Below are positions 1 to 8,782 of a stretch of DNA of 49,898 nucleotides, piece after piece (the stretch's first letter is position 1; each line of letters begins with the position of its first letter). The translations under genes were made by a program, and so were the position numbers. Where the stretch lies: the NCBI GenBank assembly GCA_050258555.1, contig JBLMZA010000054.1, forward strand, positions 1-49,898. The letters are read 5' to 3'. Under the pieces are notes generated by a model, which made no database searches, was not told the origin of the DNA, and saw only the letters and a program-made list of their open reading frames with translations. This stretch comes from CAISDA01 sp050258555. GTDB lineage: Bacteria; Bacteroidota; Ignavibacteria; UBA10030; UBA8401.

Positions 1-2014
1 CGCTTCTGCCTCCGAGCGAATCGACCGAGACGACGGCGTAGTAATAGTTTTCGGAAAGGATGCTCGATGTGTCGCGTACCGAATAATTGCCGGGATACTT
101 TTGATCGGCATTGTAATAGCGGGGATCGCGGATCGACACTGAATCGAGTCGTGTCCACGGACCCAGACCATCGGGAGACTTGAGCACAAGGTAATGGCTG
201 AGTCCGGTTTTGATGCGTCCGGCTGCGCGCGCTGCAGTGAGGTTGGCGGCAGTTGCGAAGCCTTCGACCTGCGGCCCCCAGACGATCTTGTTCTTCATGT
301 CGGCGGCATCGTTCACGGAAATGACCGGCGCCGGAATCGGGATGTATGTCTGTGTTTGACTGTAGCGTCCCGATGCGGGCGTATTCTCGGGCTTGAACTG
401 GATGCCGTCATACTTCGTGAGCGGATTGCCGGTGTACATCTGTATGGCGCGGTCGGCCGCGTCGCGGATGGAGATCACCTTCGCGGTATCGACGCGAGAG
501 ATGCCCCTGCCTGCCGTCACGAACCAGGGAAGCTCATGCGTCTTCAGATACGAGCTGCCGATCGAGTTGATGCCGGCAATAGCCGAAATGCCGGGATAGC
601 GGAGCGAATCGTACCAGCTCACGACGGGATTATAGAATCCCGTCTGCGAAGAGCTGGCTCCGCCCGCATCGCGCCACACGGAATCGGCCGCAACCCCGGG
701 TCCGTAGCCGATCACCTCGGCCACGGCGAATTTCAGATGTGCGCCCTTCGGGAACACGTACGGTCCGTACGACGTGTACTGAAAGAGCACGTTATTGTAC
801 CCGCTCGAGGAAAGCGCGCGGGGCTTCGCCTTGCCGTGCCAGTAGTCGATGAACTCCTGGTTCCTGGCGGGATCCGCCATCGCGGGATTCCACGGGCAGT
901 CCTTGTACGGCGCATACCACTTCGCCCACAGCGTGGAATCGGCCGAGGCGGTCGAACTCGTCGACTTGTTGTTGAACGCGGCCGGATTGTGCTGATCGAG
1001 CGTGAGTCCGAGATTGATCGTGCGCGCGAGCTCCTGGTTTCTGTTGCCGTTGGTTTCCACGGCATACGGCTGCTTGAATTTGTTGTTCGCATCCCACACG
1101 CGGCCGCTGTCCGACTGCACATAGACGGTGTTCTGTTTCGGCTGGAGCAGGTCGTAATCGTAGTGCAGCGGGAAGAATCCGACCGCCTGCGGCGAATTGA
1201 GTCCGCCGCGGTTGCCCGGCGTGGACCACTTCGTGAAATAATCCTGATCAGGGAATCCGTCGCGCGTGTGCACGTAGATCATCTGGCGCGAGAAATTGTA
1301 GCGCGAGTACTCCTCGCGATTGCGGCTCGTGACGCTCGACTCGTTCCACACCCCGTACTTGCGCTGCATGCCGAAGGCCGAGGGAGAGAAGGCATTCTGG
1401 AACATGACGAAGCCGTCCGTATAGTCGATATTGTCGTTGTTCACAATGTCGTATTCGATGATGATGAACGCGTCGTACCCGGGGAAGCTCCAGGCCCGGC
1501 TGGTCTGCGTGACGGTGATGTTCATCGGTGCTTTCGTCGTGTATGTCGTCGTGATGATCTCTTCGGCCTCGTTCGGATTGTATGCCGGATTGAGGTCGCC
1601 GTTTTCAAGCAAGGGATAATTCTCCGTGCGCGTGATCGAACCGGGATTCACATACACGCCGGCAATCGCCGTTGCATTGCCCGATCCGTCGGTGATGCCG
1701 CCGCAGGCGCGGGTCTCGTAGACGCCGTTCACCTTCGCGCGAAGCACGAGTCCCGAGCCGAAGCCGTTCTGCTGCCCCCAGTACTGGATGCCATCGAGCG
1801 TCATGCGAGAATTCGGCGGCCACTCGAGCGACGACGTTCCCTCGGTGATGCCGATGATGTTCGAATTGGAGCCTTCAAGCGCGCGTCCGAGTTCGCCGGT
1901 ATTGTAGACCGTCTGGCGCAGCATGCTGCGCGTGTGCGTTTCATAGAGACGCTGCGACACCGCCGCGGACGAAACAAGAGCCAGCAGGAGAAAAAGCAAC
2001 CGTATGTGTTTCAT
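1..2014 (-). CDS. Secreted protein of unknown function, C-terminus beyond the left edge
   Basis: An uninterrupted minus-strand frame runs from an ATG at 2014 to the window edge, about 671 codons with no stop, so the C-terminus is missing. It starts with a clear Sec signal peptide (MKHIRLLFLLLALVSSAAVSQ). AGGA lies about seven bases before the ATG. I recognise no catalytic domain. The protein is rich in Tyr, Asn, Gly and Ser, as expected of an extracellular beta-rich protein, and its last visible stretch (ENYYYAVVSVDSLGG) resembles the end of a fibronectin type III module. It begins 29 bases after the stop of the TonB-dependent receptor and is probably co-transcribed with it. I infer that the two work together, for example as a surface ligand-binding partner. 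A T9SS sorting domain could lie beyond the edge, but this cannot be seen here. The existence of the gene is secure; its function is unknown. Confidence 0.8.
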   Translation of the reverse strand, partial: MKHIRLLFLLLALVSSAAVSQRLYETHTRSMLRQTVYNTGELGRALEGSNSNIIGITEGTSSLEWPPNSRMTLDGIQYWGQQNGFGSGLVLRAKVNGVYETRACGGITDGSGNATAIAGVYVNPGSITRTENYPLLENGDLNPAYNPNEAEEIITTTYTTKAPMNITVTQTSRAWSFPGYDAFIIIEYDIVNNDNIDYTDGFVMFQNAFSPSAFGMQRKYGVWNESSVTSRNREEYSRYNFSRQMIYVHTRDGFPDQDYFTKWSTPGNRGGLNSPQAVGFFPLHYDYDLLQPKQNTVYVQSDSGRVWDANNKFKQPYAVETNGNRNQELARTINLGLTLDQHNPAAFNNKSTSSTASADSTLWAKWYAPYKDCPWNPAMADPARNQEFIDYWHGKAKPRALSSSGYNNVLFQYTSYGPYVFPKGAHLKFAVAEVIGYGPGVAADSVWRDAGGASSSQTGFYNPVVSWYDSLRYPGISAIAGINSIGSSYLKTHELPWFVTAGRGISRVDTAKVISIRDAADRAIQMYTGNPLTKYDGIQFKPENTPASGRYSQTQTYIPIPAPVISVNDAADMKNKIVWGPQVEGFATAANLTAARAAGRIKTGLSHYLVLKSPDGLGPWTRLDSVSIRDPRYYNADQKYPGNYSVRDTSSILSENYYYAVVSVDSLGGRS

Positions 2015-2043
2015 CTCGAATTCCTGAATAGTATTGTGAGAAT

Positions 2044-5013
2044 TTAAAAGTCGATCGCAATGCCGAACCAGAACGAACGCGGAGAGTTTTCATACAGCAG
2101 GAACGTGTGCTCCACGCCGTAGGCGCTGCCCGTGTTCTGATCGTCCCAGTACTGGATGCCGTAGTTCGGATCGTTGAGCGGGTAATGGGCATACGCGGCC
2201 GTGATCGGATTCTGATCGACCTTATTGGCGGAGTTGAAGACGTAATTATAGTTGAAGATCTTGTTGTTCAGCACGTTGAAGCATTCGGCGTAGACCGTCG
2301 CCGATGTGCCGAAGAAATTCCTGATGATCTTCGTGAGTTTCAGGTCCACATTGTATTCGCCCGGCGTGCGCATGCCGTTCACGTCCGTGGCGTTGTCGGG
2401 CGATGTATAGGGACGGCCCGAGCGCGCAAACGCGTTGCCGGAGAGAATGATGTTGCCGAAGATGTTCGAGCCGAGGATCTCCGGACCGAAATCGTTTTCC
2501 GTCGAGTAGGCGAGGCTGAAGATCAGGTTGTGCGTGCGGTCGAAGTTCAGCAGCACGTCCTTGATCGGCACCTTCGAGACGGCATCGGTCGAGATGGCGC
2601 CCGTTGGCGATTTTGTGATGGCCACCGGAGCGTTCGATGCCGAGGCGCTCTTGCCTGTCGCCACGCCGAACTGATAATTGATCGAGCCGGTGAAGGCGCC
2701 GCGGCGCTTTGCAAGCGACACGCGGAAGCCGCGCACATCGGCATAATCGCGGTTGAAGTAGGAATAGTAGCTCGTTCCGGACGAGAGGTTCGTAAAGACC
2801 GCCTGCTCGAGCTGATCCTTGATGTCCTTATAGTATCCGCTCACATCGATCGTGAAGCCTTCGCCCAGCCCCTGCATCACGCCGACGTCGTAGCTGTTCG
2901 TAACCTGCGGATTCAACCGGGGATTCGACAGACTGCTCACCGAGGGCACCGTGGGCGCAGGCGGCATCTTCTTTGTCGCGCCGATCACGTACTGGAATGA
3001 CGGACGCTGCATGAACGTGCCGTAGTTCAGATGGAAGACGGTCGCTTCGGTCACCGGGAACGAAATGCCGACGCGGGGCTGAAGGCGTCCGATGGCCTTG
3101 GCCTTTTCCTGAGGAGCACGCTCGGCGTCGTACTCGAGCGTCGGATTTCCGGCCGCATCGCGAAGCACGAACGGGTCGAACTGATCGGTGTAATAGTTTG
3201 TGTTCGAATTCCACAGATCCCAGCGCAGGCCGACGTTGGCGATGAGTCCTTCGAACTCCATCTTGTCCTGCACGAACACGCCGACTTCATACGGCTTGCC
3301 CGTATACTGGCGCTGCGTGATCGAGCCTTTCTGCGCGATGCTGCCGATGTTGTTCACATCGAGCGTATAATAGCTGCCCTGGACGCCGGCATTGAGGAGA
3401 TGCGACTTCGTGACCTGGCTTGTCAACGACGCATCGAGCGAGACGGTATTGGTCTTCTCGTTCTGGAAGTTGCTCAGGTTATTGCCGAGATAAAAGAACG
3501 TCTTGCCGGTCATGGCCTGATAGAAGAGGAAATTCATCGTACGCGTGATGATGGCCGAGCCGGTCTCCATCGAGCGGACGGCATCGGTGATCTGGTCGTA
3601 CCACGGCGCCGTGCCGAGACGGCGTCGCGTCAATAGTCCGTTGAGCTTGATGTCGTAGAACGTGCTCGGCGAGAGCGCGTGCGAGAAACGGACGCCGAGC
3701 TGCGTATTGGTCCGCTTCTGGTACGAGATGCCCATGATGCGGTCCCAGACCCACTGGTAAAATCCCGTGCCGCTGCCGAGCACATTGTCGAACGAGTACT
3801 GGTAGCCGCCGCTCACCTTCAGCACGCGGCCCTGGCCGAGGTCGAAGGCGAGGTTGCCCATCACCTGCTGCTGCTCATCGGGTTGTTCGGTGGGCACGAT
3901 TTCATTTTTCACCTGCGAGCGCAGGGCGAGGAACATCGTGACGCCGTCGGCAAGCGGACCGCCTGTGGCGCCTTCGAGCGAATAATCGATCGTGTTCCAA
4001 TATTTGCGGTTGATGTCGCGTCCGGTGACGCTTTCGTAGATCGCCTTCGACACCTGCACCAGCACTCCAATGTCACCGCCGTAGGACGATGAGGAAGACG
4101 ACCAGCCGATCAGGGGCTGGTTGCCGGTCGACTCGTCGCCGTAGCGCCAGAAGTTCGGATCCTTCAGCTTCTGCATATACGGGTTTGCGCTCTCGTCATA
4201 CACGCTCGGCCCGAAATATTTCCGTTCGGGAGCGCGCATGCGCATTTCGAAGCGCGAGCGCCAGCGGTCCGACTTTCCTTCCTTCATCGTGATATTCACG
4301 ACGCCCGACTGCGCGTTGCCGTATTGCGCTCCGAAGCCGCTGGTGATCACTTCGATTTCCTCGACGGCGCTCATGATGGGACTGAACGCGCTGCCGTTGT
4401 CGAGCGGATTGACGATGCCCATACCCTGGAGCGTGTAGAGCTCCTCGTTCTCGCGTCCGCCCCGGAAGTGACCGTCCGTCACATCGGCCGCCAGCGCGAT
4501 CACATCCTGCACATCGCGCATGCCGGCCAAGGCCTTCACGTCGTCCGAGCGGATGATCTCGCTGGTCGACGTCTTTTCCTTTTCAACGTCGGGGCGCGTG
4601 GCCTCGACGATCACTTCCGCATGCTCGATCGCCTCGGACGTCATCCTGAAGTCCGCCGTCGTCGTGCGGTTCGAGTTCACGATCACGTCGCGCAGGGACA
4701 TCTTCTGAAAGCCGACAATCGAGGCCTGGACCACGTACTTGCCTGCCGGCACATTGAGGATGAAATAGGCGCCTTCCACATCCGTCACCGCGCCGAACGA
4801 GGTGCCGATGATGCGGACGTTGACGCCGACCAGCGGCTCGCGTGTCTGTGCGTCGCGGACGGTGCCGGAGATTTTACCGGCTGTCTGGGCCTGAAGCAGC
4901 GCAGCCGATGCGATCATCAGTGCGGCGATGCCGAGGGCGATGCGTGTCCATCCCCGTTTGACCGATGCGGCGGATCGGGAGATGTGCGTGTGCAGGCTGT
5001 AGCGGTGTGTCAT
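2044..5013 (-). CDS. TonB-dependent outer-membrane receptor with carboxypeptidase-regulatory N-terminal domain
   Basis: An outer-membrane beta-barrel that would import a ligand using TonB/ExbBD energy. From the ATG at 5013 it has 989 residues. A signal peptide ends near ALLQAQ. A CarboxypepD_reg-like Ig domain follows (about 30-110, ISGTVRDAQTREPLVGVNV then GAYFILNVPAGKY). Then comes a plug domain (about 130-260, with VEEIEVITSGFGAQYGNAQS and GVVNITMKEG) and a long barrel rich in aromatic, Asn and Ser residues that ends in Phe. The start at 5013 is preferred over an in-frame ATG at 5031 because AAGGAG lies seven bases before it. Length and domain order fit Bacteroidota TonB receptors of the CarboxypepD_reg class. 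No SusD gene is adjacent; the downstream neighbour is instead the secreted protein at 1-2014. The substrate cannot be read from sequence. Expression may depend on the repeated sites at 5069-5138. Confidence 0.9.
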   Translation of the reverse strand: MTHRYSLHTHISRSAASVKRGWTRIALGIAALMIASAALLQAQTAGKISGTVRDAQTREPLVGVNVRIIGTSFGAVTDVEGAYFILNVPAGKYVVQASIVGFQKMSLRDVIVNSNRTTTADFRMTSEAIEHAEVIVEATRPDVEKEKTSTSEIIRSDDVKALAGMRDVQDVIALAADVTDGHFRGGRENEELYTLQGMGIVNPLDNGSAFSPIMSAVEEIEVITSGFGAQYGNAQSGVVNITMKEGKSDRWRSRFEMRMRAPERKYFGPSVYDESANPYMQKLKDPNFWRYGDESTGNQPLIGWSSSSSSYGGDIGVLVQVSKAIYESVTGRDINRKYWNTIDYSLEGATGGPLADGVTMFLALRSQVKNEIVPTEQPDEQQQVMGNLAFDLGQGRVLKVSGGYQYSFDNVLGSGTGFYQWVWDRIMGISYQKRTNTQLGVRFSHALSPSTFYDIKLNGLLTRRRLGTAPWYDQITDAVRSMETGSAIITRTMNFLFYQAMTGKTFFYLGNNLSNFQNEKTNTVSLDASLTSQVTKSHLLNAGVQGSYYTLDVNNIGSIAQKGSITQRQYTGKPYEVGVFVQDKMEFEGLIANVGLRWDLWNSNTNYYTDQFDPFVLRDAAGNPTLEYDAERAPQEKAKAIGRLQPRVGISFPVTEATVFHLNYGTFMQRPSFQYVIGATKKMPPAPTVPSVSSLSNPRLNPQVTNSYDVGVMQGLGEGFTIDVSGYYKDIKDQLEQAVFTNLSSGTSYYSYFNRDYADVRGFRVSLAKRRGAFTGSINYQFGVATGKSASASNAPVAITKSPTGAISTDAVSKVPIKDVLLNFDRTHNLIFSLAYSTENDFGPEILGSNIFGNIILSGNAFARSGRPYTSPDNATDVNGMRTPGEYNVDLKLTKIIRNFFGTSATVYAECFNVLNNKIFNYNYVFNSANKVDQNPITAAYAHYPLNDPNYGIQYWDDQNTGSAYGVEHTFLLYENSPRSFWFGIAIDF

Positions 5014-5068
5014 TGCGGCTCCTTGTTCCATGGTAACACGAAAGGGTGAAATGCACAGGATTCCATAG

Positions 5069-5138
5069 GTATCGATAACTTTACCGATTACTCTTTCCGG
5101 ACGAAGCGGAGGTTATATCGATTACTTTAACGTTAACT
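5069..5138. promoter_or_regulatory. Array of four CpG-centred 12-mers, candidate operator upstream of the TonB receptor
   Basis: On the plus strand four related 12-mers are visible: GTATCGATAACT (5069), TTACCGATTACT (5081), ATATCGATTACT (5115) and TTAACGTTAACT (5127). They fit the pattern NTAHCGWTWACT. Each pair is spaced exactly 12 bases, and the second pair repeats the first 46 bases further on. The array lies 56 to 125 bases upstream of the TonB receptor start and also upstream of the divergent DUF116 gene. Central CpG palindromes are common in LacI-family operators, but no regulator gene is next to it, so the binding protein is unknown. I see no convincing core promoter elements for either gene. 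Confidence 0.5.
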
Positions 5139-5283
5139 GAAATTACGGGCAATTGTTTTGAATGTCAAGCCGGTTCTTCATTTTTTTTTACTCCTCCGCT
5201 TCTCCCTTTCCCGCTCCAATCCCCGCGTTTTGCCGTATGCTCTACTGCTGTCGGTCCCTTTGAACTTCATGCTCATGAACGCC

Positions 5284-6471
5284 ATGCAGACAATGCCTAT
5301 CACCTATCAACTCGCGACGGACGGCTCTTCCGCCGCGGTTTATTACCGGTCGGTTGCCTCCTTCACGGACGATGTGCTGCGCCGCGCGGAAACGACGGCC
5401 GCCCCGATCGCCCGCGCCTTCCGCCAATACCTCGTGGCACACGGACTCGAGAAGCCGCGCACGGTCGAGGAATACACATTCGAACTGTTGAATCTCGGCG
5501 TCCTCTGGCGCGCCTACGGCAATACGGCGCTTGCCGTCCGGTTCGCTCCCTTCCACCTTTTGGCAAACCTCGGGGAATGGCGCAAGACGCATCCACGGTT
5601 GAAGCCGTCCATCGACAGGGTGCGGGGCGTTCTGCTTTCGCTCTGTCTCGTGCCGGTCCCGGTCGAACACACCTACTATCCCCCGCGCACGATTTCCGAT
5701 ATCGGACGGCTGGTGACGTGGCTCGAGGCGACGGGAGATTTCAGGGAGGATGCGTTCCGTTATGTGCGCTGGCTGGGGTATCTGGGCATGATGAGCAATG
5801 CCGAGCTCTATGGAACGATGAGGACGGTCCTGGAATTCGCCGACTGGTTCGATGTGGAAAGCGAACTGCACATGGGCGCCTTCACGCCGAATGTGGAAGG
5901 ATTCGTGCGCGAGCGGACGCCGGCTTATCGGTGGCGGGAAGACCGCTTCGCCTGTCTGCGGTCGAGAACGGAATATCACCTGACCATGGTGGGGGCGGAA
6001 ATCATGAACCGCGCATTCCGCCGGGATTTTCTTGCCTGCGAACGGAAAACGGTGCTGGCTCCCGGATGCATGCGCGCACGGCCCGAGGATGCGTGCGAGG
6101 GCGTGAAGACAGCGGACGGCATACGCTGTACCGGATGCGAAGCCTCCTGTCCCGTGAACCGACTCCGTGAGACGGGTCTGCGCCACGGTTTCGAAGTGGC
6201 GGTCATTCCCCATTCATCCGATCTCTCACGCTGGGCGGCAAAGCCCGGCGCGCCGTCGTCCGGCGTCGTGGGCGTCGCCTGCCTTTCCGTTCTGGTCGAA
6301 GGCGGATGGGAACTGAAGCGCTACGATGTGCCTGCGCAGTGCATCCTGCTCAACCAGTGCGGCTGCAACAAACATTGGCATGAAACCGGCATCACGACGA
6401 ATGTGGATGTGCGCCAGCTCCGGCGCGTCGTGCAGCCCGACGGAGCCGACGGGTCGCGCCGGCCGTCATGA
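5284..6471 (+). CDS. DUF116 family cysteine-rich protein
   Basis: The C-terminal third matches the DUF116 pattern. A cysteine cluster (CMRARPEDAC, then CTGCEASCPVNRLRETG) is followed by GVACLSVLVEGGWELKRYDVP and QCILLNQCGCNKHWH. The paired CxxC motifs suggest a metal or iron-sulfur site; the biochemical function of the family is not known to me. The N-terminal half is helical and has no recognisable domain. The start is uncertain. The frame is open from a TTG at 5158, and ATGs occur at 5269, 5275, 5284 and 5296, none with a good Shine-Dalgarno site. I chose 5284 (395 residues) because the 5158-5260 stretch is pyrimidine-rich and reads like untranslated sequence. The gene converges on queF, with five bases between the two stop codons and no hairpin there. 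The neighbouring preQ genes run on the opposite strand, so a functional link is not implied. Confidence 0.75.
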   Translation: MQTMPITYQLATDGSSAAVYYRSVASFTDDVLRRAETTAAPIARAFRQYLVAHGLEKPRTVEEYTFELLNLGVLWRAYGNTALAVRFAPFHLLANLGEWRKTHPRLKPSIDRVRGVLLSLCLVPVPVEHTYYPPRTISDIGRLVTWLEATGDFREDAFRYVRWLGYLGMMSNAELYGTMRTVLEFADWFDVESELHMGAFTPNVEGFVRERTPAYRWREDRFACLRSRTEYHLTMVGAEIMNRAFRRDFLACERKTVLAPGCMRARPEDACEGVKTADGIRCTGCEASCPVNRLRETGLRHGFEVAVIPHSSDLSRWAAKPGAPSSGVVGVACLSVLVEGGWELKRYDVPAQCILLNQCGCNKHWHETGITTNVDVRQLRRVVQPDGADGSRRPS

Positions 6472-6476
6472 CCGTT

Positions 6477-6899
6477 TCATTTCTTCTTCTTGTGTTCGGC
6501 TTCGACCGTGATGGCGATGCCCCCGCGCGCCATAAACTCTCCCGTCACCTTGCACCAGCGCGGATCGAGCGTGGAAACGAGATCGTTGAGGATCACATTC
6601 GTCAGATGCTCATGGAAGATGCCTTCATTCCTGTATGACCAGAGGTACAGCTTCAGCGATTTGGATTCCACGATGTACTTGTCAGGCGTGTACTGGATCA
6701 GGATCCTCGCAAAATCCGGCTGTCCCGTGATGGGACAGATGCACGTAAACTCCTGCGTCTCCAGCGTGACCACATAGTCACGTCCCGGATGCAGGTTCGG
6801 AAAGGCTTCAAGCTTCTTCGACGGCTGAGCCGTGTGGCCGAGAATGGTGAGTTCAGGTTTGTGTGCCGCTTTCGCCGGCGATTTCTTTTTCGTGTTCAT
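6477..6899 (-). CDS. queF: NADPH-dependent 7-cyano-7-deazaguanine reductase QueF
   Basis: Reduces the nitrile of preQ0 to the aminomethyl group of preQ1, the last step before the base is inserted into tRNA. From the ATG at 6899 it has 140 residues, the size of the unimodular QueF type. The nucleophile is Cys55 in FTCICPITGQPDFA. The family signature ESKSLKLYL starts at residue 78, and His96-Glu97 lie in FHEHL. An in-frame ATG at 6959 would add 20 residues (rich in Arg and His) that do not resemble the family, so the shorter start is preferred, although its ribosome site is weak. It is the last gene of the queCEDF operon and ends five bases from the convergent DUF116 gene. The enzyme is cytoplasmic. 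Confidence 0.95.
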   Translation of the reverse strand: MNTKKKSPAKAAHKPELTILGHTAQPSKKLEAFPNLHPGRDYVVTLETQEFTCICPITGQPDFARILIQYTPDKYIVESKSLKLYLWSYRNEGIFHEHLTNVILNDLVSTLDPRWCKVTGEFMARGGIAITVEAEHKKKK

Positions 6900-6961
6900 T
6901 GCTGCTTGTCTGATTCTGCGTGGTTGATAGTGTGAATTCTCTTTGTGCGTGCCGCACATGC

Positions 6962-7399
6962 TTACAGCGCCGCTTCGCAGTCCGCATACGTCGATTCCGT
7001 CTCGCAGAGACGCACGCGGACATTCCTGACGGCATTCCAGACGCCGGTGTGCTTCCGCGCGGTCTCGATCGCTTCGGTGATGTGATGCAGTATGTAGAGT
7101 GCGATGTTCTCGGCCGTGGTGGCGAACGGCACATTGACGGCTTTCATCCCGTTCTGCTCAAGAAACGCGCACACGGCCGCATCGGTCGCGTCGCACATGA
7201 ACGCGTGGTCAAGCCGGTCCACCAGCGGCTTCACGATCTCCTTCAGGTCGGTGTAATCCGCGACCATGCCCGTTGGACCCGGTTCGCCTTCCATCTCGAC
7301 GATGAGCCTGTACGAGTGGCCGTGCATGTTCTGGCAGCCGCGCGTATGGAACGGAAGGCGGTGCCCCATTTCCCAGCGAAATTCTTTTCCAATATTCAT
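6962..7399 (-). CDS. queD: 6-carboxy-5,6,7,8-tetrahydropterin synthase QueD
   Basis: Converts dihydroneopterin triphosphate to 6-carboxytetrahydropterin, the first dedicated step of 7-deazaguanine synthesis after GTP cyclohydrolase I. It has 145 residues, within the usual range for QueD. Zinc ligands are His13, His26 and His28. Cys22 in the CxxxHGH arrangement (CQNMHGHSY) is the catalytic cysteine that distinguishes QueD from eukaryotic-type pyruvoyl-tetrahydropterin synthases. The LDH motif (DRLDHAF) and the terminal CETEST motif are also present. It sits between queE and queF, all on the minus strand, with a 13-base gap to queE and a 62-base gap to the chosen queF start. No GTP cyclohydrolase gene is in the window. 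Confidence 0.95.
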   Translation of the reverse strand: MNIGKEFRWEMGHRLPFHTRGCQNMHGHSYRLIVEMEGEPGPTGMVADYTDLKEIVKPLVDRLDHAFMCDATDAAVCAFLEQNGMKAVNVPFATTAENIALYILHHITEAIETARKHTGVWNAVRNVRVRLCETESTYADCEAAL

Positions 7400-7412
7400 G
7401 TCTCTCCTGCTC

Positions 7413-8066
7413 CTATACGCCCCGCTTGTCCGGAGGCCAGATAAATTTATGCATCTGCAGCTGGAACCTCACCGGAAGCCGGTCCCGCAGGATCCATTCC
7501 GACAGCTGAAGAGGCGTGATCGCGCCGAACACGGGCGACATGAGCACGGTCGCTTTTTCGGAGAGCCCATACTCGGCCATCACGGATTTCGACCATGCAT
7601 AGTCCTCTTCGCTGCCGATGACGAACTTGACTTCATCGCCCGCAGCGAGCACATGCGCGTTGTCGAACAGGTTTCGTTTCGACATGCCGCTCGAGGGACA
7701 TTTGAAGTCGACGATCCGCTTCACACGGCGGTCGATCCGGCTGATGTCCTTGTATCCGCCCGTTTCGATCAGCACGGTATATCCGTTATTGCACAAGAGC
7801 TCCATCAGGCCGTACACGTTTTCCTGCTCCAGGGGCTCACCTCCGGTAATCTCGACGAGCCCGCATCCGACGGCATCGACGCGCGATGCGATTTCGTCGA
7901 TCGAAAGCGTTTCCGACCGTTCATGCAGATCGAGCGCATACGGCGTGTCGCACCAGGCGCAGCGCAGTCCGCAGCCCTGCAGCCTGATGAACGTGCAGGG
8001 CTCTCCGGCCCGCGTCGATTCCCCCTGTATGCTGTAAAATATTTCGTTGATATTCAGCGTCTTCAT
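7413..8066 (-). CDS. queE: 7-carboxy-7-deazaguanine synthase QueE (radical SAM)
   Basis: A radical S-adenosylmethionine enzyme that contracts the pterin ring of 6-carboxytetrahydropterin to 7-carboxy-7-deazaguanine. It has 217 residues from the ATG at 8066. The [4Fe-4S] ligands are Cys32, Cys36 and Cys39 in GCGLRCAWCDTPYA, the standard CxxxCxxC spacing. The N-terminal FYSIQGES motif and the ITGGEPL motif (SAM amino-group binding) are present. Its start codon overlaps the stop of queC as ATGA (8063-8066), which indicates translational coupling. An upstream in-frame start would lie inside queC and is not needed. Confidence 0.95.
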   Translation of the reverse strand: MKTLNINEIFYSIQGESTRAGEPCTFIRLQGCGLRCAWCDTPYALDLHERSETLSIDEIASRVDAVGCGLVEITGGEPLEQENVYGLMELLCNNGYTVLIETGGYKDISRIDRRVKRIVDFKCPSSGMSKRNLFDNAHVLAAGDEVKFVIGSEEDYAWSKSVMAEYGLSEKATVLMSPVFGAITPLQLSEWILRDRLPVRFQLQMHKFIWPPDKRGV

Positions 8067-8770
8067 GGGGCGGCAACGTATGTGATCGGATCGGTCATTC
8101 CGGCCTCCGCGAAGCCGCGCAGGCGCAGACGGCACGCGTCGCAGACGCCGCACGATGCCCCGTCGGGGGCGGGATCGTAGCAGGTATGCGTGAGCGAATA
8201 GTCGACGCCCAGCGACGTGCCCCGGCGGATGATGTCGGCCTTCGACAAGTCGATGAGCGGCGTGTGCACGGAATAGCGCGCTTCGCCCCGCACGCCGGCC
8301 TTCGTGGCGACATTCGCCAGCGCTTCGAACGCCCGGATGAATTCGGGCCGGCAGTCGGGATATCCGCTGTAGTCGACGGCATTGACGCCGATGAAGATGT
8401 CCGAAGCGCCGAGCACTTCAGCCCATCCGAGCGCCACGGATAAAAAGATGGTATTCCGCGCCGGCACATACGTGATCGGAATCTCGGACGCCATATGCTC
8501 AACGCTTCGTCCCTTGGGCACAGCCAGATCGGCCGTCAACGCCGAGCCTCCGAACGCCGTCAGGTCAAGCGTCACGATCTTATGGTCCTTCGCCTGCAGC
8601 ATGGCGGCAAGCCGCTTCGCGGCATCGATCTCCCACTTGTGCCGCTGTCCGTAGTCGAACGTCAGGGCATGAATGTCGTATCCCTCGGCACGGGCGATCG
8701 CCCCGGCAGTGACCGAATCGAGTCCGCCGCTCAGAAGGACGACTGCTTTTCGTGTTGTTGTCATGGTCAT
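8063..8770 (-). CDS. queC: 7-cyano-7-deazaguanine synthase QueC
   Basis: An ATP-dependent enzyme that converts 7-carboxy-7-deazaguanine and ammonia to preQ0. It has 235 residues. The PP-loop SGGLDS is at 14-19, and TFDYGQRHKWE follows as in the family. Zinc ligands are Cys197, Cys207, Cys210 and Cys213 (TCYDP, then SCGVCDACRLR). It is the first gene of queC-queE-queD-queF, so the window encodes preQ0 and preQ1 formation in one transcript; the tRNA-guanine transglycosylase and the later queuosine genes are not here. Two ATGs (8770 and 8764) are possible starts and neither has a strong ribosome site. A palindromic leader lies 13 bases upstream. Confidence 0.95.
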   Translation of the reverse strand: MTMTTTRKAVVLLSGGLDSVTAGAIARAEGYDIHALTFDYGQRHKWEIDAAKRLAAMLQAKDHKIVTLDLTAFGGSALTADLAVPKGRSVEHMASEIPITYVPARNTIFLSVALGWAEVLGASDIFIGVNAVDYSGYPDCRPEFIRAFEALANVATKAGVRGEARYSVHTPLIDLSKADIIRRGTSLGVDYSLTHTCYDPAPDGASCGVCDACRLRLRGFAEAGMTDPITYVAAP

Positions 8771-8782
8771 GTTGTCGATCGT

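Noticed and set aside
194..2047. A 617-codon plus-strand open frame at the left end
   Set aside because: The minus-strand frame here has a signal peptide, a ribosome site and plausible protein composition; the plus frame is its mirror.
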